Part shown: positions 59,941 through 64,000 of the stretch, piece after piece
How the letters are laid out: each line of letters begins with the position of its first letter
Numbering within the stretch: the stretch's first letter is position 1
Assembly: GCA_942490645.1 (NCBI GenBank)
Contig: CALNXN010000011.1
Location: 1 to 64,000, forward strand
DNA from: CALNXN01 sp942490645
GTDB taxonomy: Bacteria; Pseudomonadota; Alphaproteobacteria; Rhodobacterales; Rhodobacteraceae
Direction: 5' to 3'
DNA: 64,000 bases
The notes under the pieces: model-generated
Told to the model about the DNA's origin: nothing
Database searches by the model: none
The model's input: the letters and a program-made list of their open reading frames with translations, nothing else
Position numbers and translations under genes: made by a program

Positions 59941-60731
59941 TGCCAGAGCATTTCAATTTGAGCTACGAGGGCACGGTGGCCTGCGTGTCACTGGCGCGGC
60001 CTGACCGCAAGAACCCGCTGACGTTCGACAGCTACGCGGAGCTGCGCGACTGGTTCCGCGCGCTGCACTATGATGATGAAACGACTGCTGTGGTGTTTGG
60101 GTCAAACGGTGGCAACTTCAGTTCGGGTGGTGATGTGCACGACATCATCGGGCCGCTGGTGGGCATGGACATGAAGCAACTGCTGCGGTTTACGCGAATG
60201 ACCGGCGATCTGGTCAAGGCGCTACTAGGCTGTGGCAAACCGGTGATTGCGGCTGTGGACGGGGTTTGCGTGGGCGCCGGTGCGATCATCGCGATGGCCA
60301 GCGATCTGCGGATCGGCACGCCGGAGGCCAAGACCGCATTTCTGTTTACCCGCGTCGGGCTGGCCGGCTGTGACATGGGGGCTTGTGCGATGTTGCCGCG
60401 GATCATTGGGCAGGGACGCGCGGCTGAGCTGCTCTATACGGGTCGGTCGATGAGTGGGGATGAGGGCGAACGTTGGGGGTTTTTCAACCGTCTGGTTCCC
60501 GCCGATACCTTGCAATCGGAGGCCGTGGCCTTGGCTCAGAGGATATCGGAAGGCCCGAATTTTGCGCATATGATGACAAAGACGATGTTGCAGCAGGAAT
60601 GGTCGATGACCTTGGATCAGGCGATCGAGGCCGAAGCGCAGGCGCAGGCGATTTGTATGCAAACAGCAGATTTCGAGCGCGCCTACCGGGCGTTTGTGGC
60701 AAAGGAAAAGCCGGTGTTCCAAGGCGATTGA
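59940..60731 (+). CDS. Enoyl-CoA hydratase/isomerase family protein
   Basis: 263-aa crotonase. The oxyanion-hole segments are FGSNGGNFSSGGDVHDIIG and CVGAGAIIAMASDLRIGTPE; the end FVAKEKPVFQGD is typical. The first base of its ATG is the last base of the MarR stop. In anthraniloyl-CoA degradation crotonases act in ring opening and beta-oxidation. Other crotonase roles are possible. Confidence 0.86.
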   Translation: MPEHFNLSYEGTVACVSLARPDRKNPLTFDSYAELRDWFRALHYDDETTAVVFGSNGGNFSSGGDVHDIIGPLVGMDMKQLLRFTRMTGDLVKALLGCGKPVIAAVDGVCVGAGAIIAMASDLRIGTPEAKTAFLFTRVGLAGCDMGACAMLPRIIGQGRAAELLYTGRSMSGDEGERWGFFNRLVPADTLQSEAVALAQRISEGPNFAHMMTKTMLQQEWSMTLDQAIEAEAQAQAICMQTADFERAYRAFVAKEKPVFQGD

Positions 60732-60754
60732 GCGCAAAGTTCTTGTGAACCGTT

Positions 60755-60773
60755 GGAGCCTCCGGCGGGAGTT
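60755..60773. repeat. Short intergenic hairpin CCTCCGGCGGGAG
   Basis: GGAGCCTCCGGCGGGAGTTT with a CTCC/GGAG stem resembles a small palindromic element scattered between genes in roseobacter genomes. It lies between the hydratase and dehydrogenase genes. Confidence 0.5.
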
Positions 60774-60800
60774 TGTTTTGAAAGATGAAGAGGGGGCGTG

Positions 60801-61949
60801 ATGCCGGATCGTTCATTTCTGAGCTGGCCATTTTTTGAAGAGCGGCACCGTGAACTGGCGGAGGCACTGGACGCGTGGTGCGATGCGAATCTGAGATCAG
60901 TGGATCATTCGGACACGGATGCGGCCTGTGTGGCGCTGGTGCGGATGTTGGGTGAGGGCGGTTGGTTGACCCATTCCGCCGTTGATCCTGCAAAGCCGGG
61001 CCGGTTGGATGTGCGCACACTTTGCCTGATCCGGGAGACGCTGGCGCGGTATGACGGGTTGGCGGATTTTGCTTTCGCCATGCAGGGTTTGGGAACCGGC
61101 GCTGTGTCGCTCTTTGGCAGTGAGGAGCAGCGTGGCTGGTTGACGCGCACACGGGCGGGTCTGGCGCTGTCGGCCTTTGCGCTGAGCGAGCCGCGGTCGG
61201 GTTCGGACGTGGCTGACATGGAGATGACGGCCACGCGGGATGGCAACGGGTTCGTTCTGAACGGCGAAAAAACATGGATCAGCAATGGTGGGATCGCCGA
61301 TGTGTATACGGTGTTTGCCCGAACAGGCGAGGCGCCCGGTGCAAAAGGGTTGTCGGCCTTTGTGGTGCCTGCTGACACGCCAGGGTTGGAGGTGGCGGAG
61401 CGGTTGGAAGTGATGGCGCCGCACCCCTTGGCGCGGCTGCGGTTTGATGATGTGCGCGTGGATGCGGGCGCATTGATCGGCGCCCCCGGCGAGGGCTTCA
61501 AGATCGCAATGTCTGTTTTGGATGTGTTCCGTTCGACCGTGGCGGCGGCGGCTTTGGGTTTTGCGCGCCGGGCGTTGGATGTGTCGTTGGAGCGGGTTCG
61601 CGAACGCCAGTTGTTCGGTGCGCCGCTGAGCGATTTGCAGATGGTGCAGGGGCATATCGCGGATATGGCGCTGGACGTGGACGCAAGTGCCTTGCTGATT
61701 TATCGCGCGGCGTGGACCAAGGATATGGGTGCGCCACGGGTCAGCCGCGAGGCCGCGATGGCCAAGTTGTTTTCAACGGATCAGGCGCAAAAAGTGATCG
61801 ACAAGGCCGTGCAATTGCATGGCGGCGACGGTGTGCGCGTGGGTGGTGTCACGGAGCAGCTTTACCGTGAAATCAGGGCGTTACGCATCTATGAGGGCGC
61901 GTCCGATGTGCAAAAGGTGGTAATTGCGCGGGCGGTGTTGGGCAGTTGA
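60801..61949 (+). CDS. Acyl-CoA dehydrogenase
   Basis: 382 aa in the normal three-domain layout: helical N-domain, the FAD/substrate motif LSAFALSEPRSGSDVADMEM, then NGEKTWISNGGIADVYTVFA, and the C-terminal QLHGGDGVRVGGVTEQLYRE with LRIYEGASDVQKVVIARAVL. ATG 60,801, behind AGGGGGCG, is preferred over the adjacent GTG at 60,798. As the last gene of the cluster it probably oxidises an acyl-CoA formed after ring reduction. Confidence 0.88.
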   Translation: MPDRSFLSWPFFEERHRELAEALDAWCDANLRSVDHSDTDAACVALVRMLGEGGWLTHSAVDPAKPGRLDVRTLCLIRETLARYDGLADFAFAMQGLGTGAVSLFGSEEQRGWLTRTRAGLALSAFALSEPRSGSDVADMEMTATRDGNGFVLNGEKTWISNGGIADVYTVFARTGEAPGAKGLSAFVVPADTPGLEVAERLEVMAPHPLARLRFDDVRVDAGALIGAPGEGFKIAMSVLDVFRSTVAAAALGFARRALDVSLERVRERQLFGAPLSDLQMVQGHIADMALDVDASALLIYRAAWTKDMGAPRVSREAAMAKLFSTDQAQKVIDKAVQLHGGDGVRVGGVTEQLYREIRALRIYEGASDVQKVVIARAVLGS

Positions 61950-61993
61950 ACGAATTTCCTGTAATCAGGGTCATGTTAAACTGATTGAACTCG

Positions 61994-62995
61994 TTACAAA
62001 AACTGACCCATCACGCGGGCAAGGTCGTTCATCCGGTTGGAAAATCCCCATTCATTGTCATACCAGCTGACGACGCGGACCATGCCGCCTTCGGTTACGG
62101 TGGTCTGGGCCGCAGCAAAACAAGATGAATGCGGGTCGTGGTTGAAATCGACCGACACCAGAGGATCATCTTCATAAGAGAGCACACCTGCCATGGGCCC
62201 GGTGGCGGCCGCGCGGATGGCCTCGTTGACGGCGGCGACGGTTGCCGGAGTGCGGGGCATGAAGGTCAGATCAACAAGCGAGACATTTGCCGTCGGCACG
62301 CGGATGGCCGACCCTTCGATCCGCCCGGCCATTTCCGGCAGAACCAGAGAGAGCGCCCTGGCCGCCCCTGTCGATGTGGGGATCATCGAAACCGCGGCTG
62401 CGCGGGCGCGGTAGAGATCGCTATGCGCCGTGTCATGGGTCGGCTGATCACCAGTGTAGGCGTGAACGGTCGTCATATATCCGGTCTCGATGCCAAACGC
62501 GTCATGAAGCACCGATACGACCGGAGCGAGGCAATTCGTCGTGCAGGACGCGGCGGAGATAATCACATCCTGCGCGCCGATGCCCTGATGGTTGACCCCA
62601 TAGACCACCGTTTTGTCGGCGTCCTTACCGGGCGCGGATACCAGCACGCGCTTTGCCCCGTTCTTGAGGTGCAGAGCCGCTTTTGCGCGATCTTTGAACA
62701 CGCCGGTACATTCGTAAACGACGTCGACGTCGCCCCACGGCAGATCCTCGGGCGCGCGGATCGCGGTCAGGCGGATGCGGTGGCCATTCAGTACCATCGT
62801 ATCGCCATCTAATGAGATTTCTGCAGTCAGCCGACCATGAACACTGTCGTATTTCAGCAGGTGCAGCAGTGTTTCTGCGGGGGCCAGATCATTGATCGCC
62901 ACGACCTCAAGATCGTTGGCGCCGGTTTCCAAAATCGCGCGCAGTGTGCAGCGCCCGATGCGGCCAAATCCGTTGATTGCAATCTTGGTTGTCAT
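61994..62995 (-). CDS. gap: Glyceraldehyde-3-phosphate dehydrogenase
   Basis: 333 aa. NAD-binding KIAINGFGRIGRCTLRAI, catalytic Cys151 in IISAASCTTNCLAPVVSV, His178 in TTVHAYTGDQP, and the C-terminal VSWYDNEWGFSNRMNDL are all present. Asp in INDL after beta-2 indicates NAD. ATG 62,995, with AGGAG upstream, is chosen over the frame start at 63,025. It is a type I GAPDH of glycolysis/gluconeogenesis, transcribed towards the aromatic cluster. Confidence 0.93.
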   Translation of the reverse strand: MTTKIAINGFGRIGRCTLRAILETGANDLEVVAINDLAPAETLLHLLKYDSVHGRLTAEISLDGDTMVLNGHRIRLTAIRAPEDLPWGDVDVVYECTGVFKDRAKAALHLKNGAKRVLVSAPGKDADKTVVYGVNHQGIGAQDVIISAASCTTNCLAPVVSVLHDAFGIETGYMTTVHAYTGDQPTHDTAHSDLYRARAAAVSMIPTSTGAARALSLVLPEMAGRIEGSAIRVPTANVSLVDLTFMPRTPATVAAVNEAIRAAATGPMAGVLSYEDDPLVSVDFNHDPHSSCFAAAQTTVTEGGMVRVVSWYDNEWGFSNRMNDLARVMGQFL

Positions 62996-63107
62996 GATCA
63001 GATCTCCTGAATAGGGTCGTTTCAAGCTTTGTTAGCGCTATCATTAATCGTGTCGTACCCGATTCAATACCGCGATGCAATGACCTGGCAGGTCGCGCCC
63101 CAGCATC

Positions 63108-63878
63108 TCAGGCGTAGATGAGATTTCGCGCATAGGGAAGCAAGGCCGCGTGACGGTCATTCAAATCCTGTGCCAAGGCAAGATGCTGACGTCCAAAACC
63201 GACCTTGCGGTCCATCGGATCCATCTTGGTTTTGATTTGCAGCTTTCGCGCAATCGCTTCCGGCCCCCAAGGGCTGAACGCGTACCACCAAATGCCCAAA
63301 TCACGGGGCTTGATGTTGACTAACCCAGGCAAATTCGATGCGTGACGTCCGGGCCGATATGATCCTATTTTGTAATTGTGCAGCGTCCGCGTCCGGCTCG
63401 GTTCGCGGTACCAGTCAAAATTCAACTCATAGAAGGGAACATCGGTTTCCCAGGCGCCCATGCTTTTCTGGGCCACCAGCGGAAGCGCTGGGTCAGCAAT
63501 GGTATCAGGGTCGGTATCGACCATCACGGCACCGGGAATACGCCCACCGTTGAACTCTCTTTCCATCAGGAAATGGGTGACATTGTCGATCTGACGACCC
63601 ACCAGAAACTCTGTTGTGTTCAGCACCAGCTTCCAGCAATTCTCAAATCGCTCCTCGTGCTTCATCACCTCAAAGTCGCACATGATACCCGAAAATGTTA
63701 GGTGTTCAGAAGTCACGATTTCCCAGCCGGGCACAAGCTCCCGGCAAATCTCGACAGAAGCATCCGTCGAACGATAGTCGATCAAGACGCCATGATCGAA
63801 GATCTCGCGGTGATGTTTCAGCCACCAAGGCAGCAGGTATTCCTCGTTGAAAAAGTGCGAGATCAACAGCCTTTTCAT
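63108..63878 (-). CDS. Glycosyltransferase-like protein (GT-A/GT92 type)
   Basis: About 256 aa from MKRLLISHFFNEEYLLPWWL at 63,878. The start of the fold (NEEYLLPWWLKHHREIFDHG, then LIDYRSTDASVEICRELVPG) is that of GT2-like proteins that follow the pattern FxNExxxLxxWLxHH. VDTDPDTIADPALPLVAQ may hold a metal-binding DxD-like motif. The frame is open beyond 63,878 to the right edge, so a longer N-terminus cannot be excluded. It probably modifies surface glycans. Confidence 0.72.
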   Translation of the reverse strand: MKRLLISHFFNEEYLLPWWLKHHREIFDHGVLIDYRSTDASVEICRELVPGWEIVTSEHLTFSGIMCDFEVMKHEERFENCWKLVLNTTEFLVGRQIDNVTHFLMEREFNGGRIPGAVMVDTDPDTIADPALPLVAQKSMGAWETDVPFYELNFDWYREPSRTRTLHNYKIGSYRPGRHASNLPGLVNIKPRDLGIWWYAFSPWGPEAIARKLQIKTKMDPMDRKVGFGRQHLALAQDLNDRHAALLPYARNLIYA

Positions 63879-64000
63879 GTCAAAGGACCCGCAGGTTGGG
63901 TTGATGCACGACCAATACAACGCGCTGCGCCATTTCTGATTCGTCAAGTGTGGCCCTGACTTTGGCCGCCAGTTCGTCGGCAAAATTCCACGCACCAATC

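Overview
The window is not one genome. Positions 1 to 37,319 are AT-rich (roughly one third G+C by eye) and carry genes typical of an ammonia-oxidising archaeon of the Nitrososphaerales, possibly Nitrosocosmicus-like: ArsM/ArsC/aquaporin, a Nitrososphaera-style histidine kinase, CbtBA, DUF4443, winged-helix plus DUF7521-like membrane protein pairs, and TATA boxes just upstream of starts. Positions 37,320 to 64,000 are GC-rich (about 60%) and belong to an alphaproteobacterium of the Rhodobacteraceae/Roseobacter group: 23S and 5S rRNA, tRNA-fMet, an RTX protein and catabolic operons. The switch occurs at one base, inside a 23S gene that has lost its first ~775 nt, so an assembly or library chimera is the likeliest reading.

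Archaeal layout. 1-1445 is an arsenic operon (arsM end, arsC, aquaporin). 1446-12,713 holds a broken MarR, a histidine kinase, an orphan molybdate/tungstate-type permease, a broken UvsE, a GC-rich foreign-looking DUF899 island at about 7,075-7,870, an ArsR/SRPBCC pair, a methyltransferase, an FMN reductase and its SufR-like neighbour. 12,714-24,870 and 25,011-37,319 are the two arms of a ~12.2 kb inverted duplication around a 140-nt spacer. Each arm carries an LpxD-like acyltransferase, a phosphoribosyltransferase, a 63-aa protein, an isochorismatase-family hydrolase, CbtA, CbtB, a cupin, a DUF4443 regulator, two exported proteins, a winged-helix/membrane pair and a NosD-like beta-helix protein. 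The arms differ by conservative substitutions, by frameshifts in different genes, and by repeat-copy and intergenic differences. They therefore look like two related haplotypes or an old duplication rather than a fold-back copy of one molecule.

Bacterial layout. 37,320-39,718 is the tail of an rRNA operon (23S-5S-tRNA-fMet), with a recombinase remnant running into the tRNA. 40,710-43,655 encodes a large RTX protein. 44,967-46,627 has a lipoprotein and a BesD-like Fe(II)/2-oxoglutarate oxygenase. 46,827-51,747 is a tight sugar-acid catabolic operon (SDR, IlvD/Edd dehydratase, FAH hydrolase, D-2-hydroxyacid dehydrogenase, LysE exporter). 51,744-55,797 holds a Wza-like lipoprotein, a DUF2793 protein and a clan GH-A glycosidase. 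55,969-61,949 is an anthraniloyl-/salicylyl-CoA type aromatic degradation cluster. GAPDH and a glycosyltransferase close the window.

Many archaeal genes are broken by single-base indels, often at homopolymers. This fits a noisy long-read assembly at least as well as real decay. I found no CRISPR array, intact transposase or clear novel defence or metabolic system. The inverted duplication and the chimeric junctions are the most striking features.
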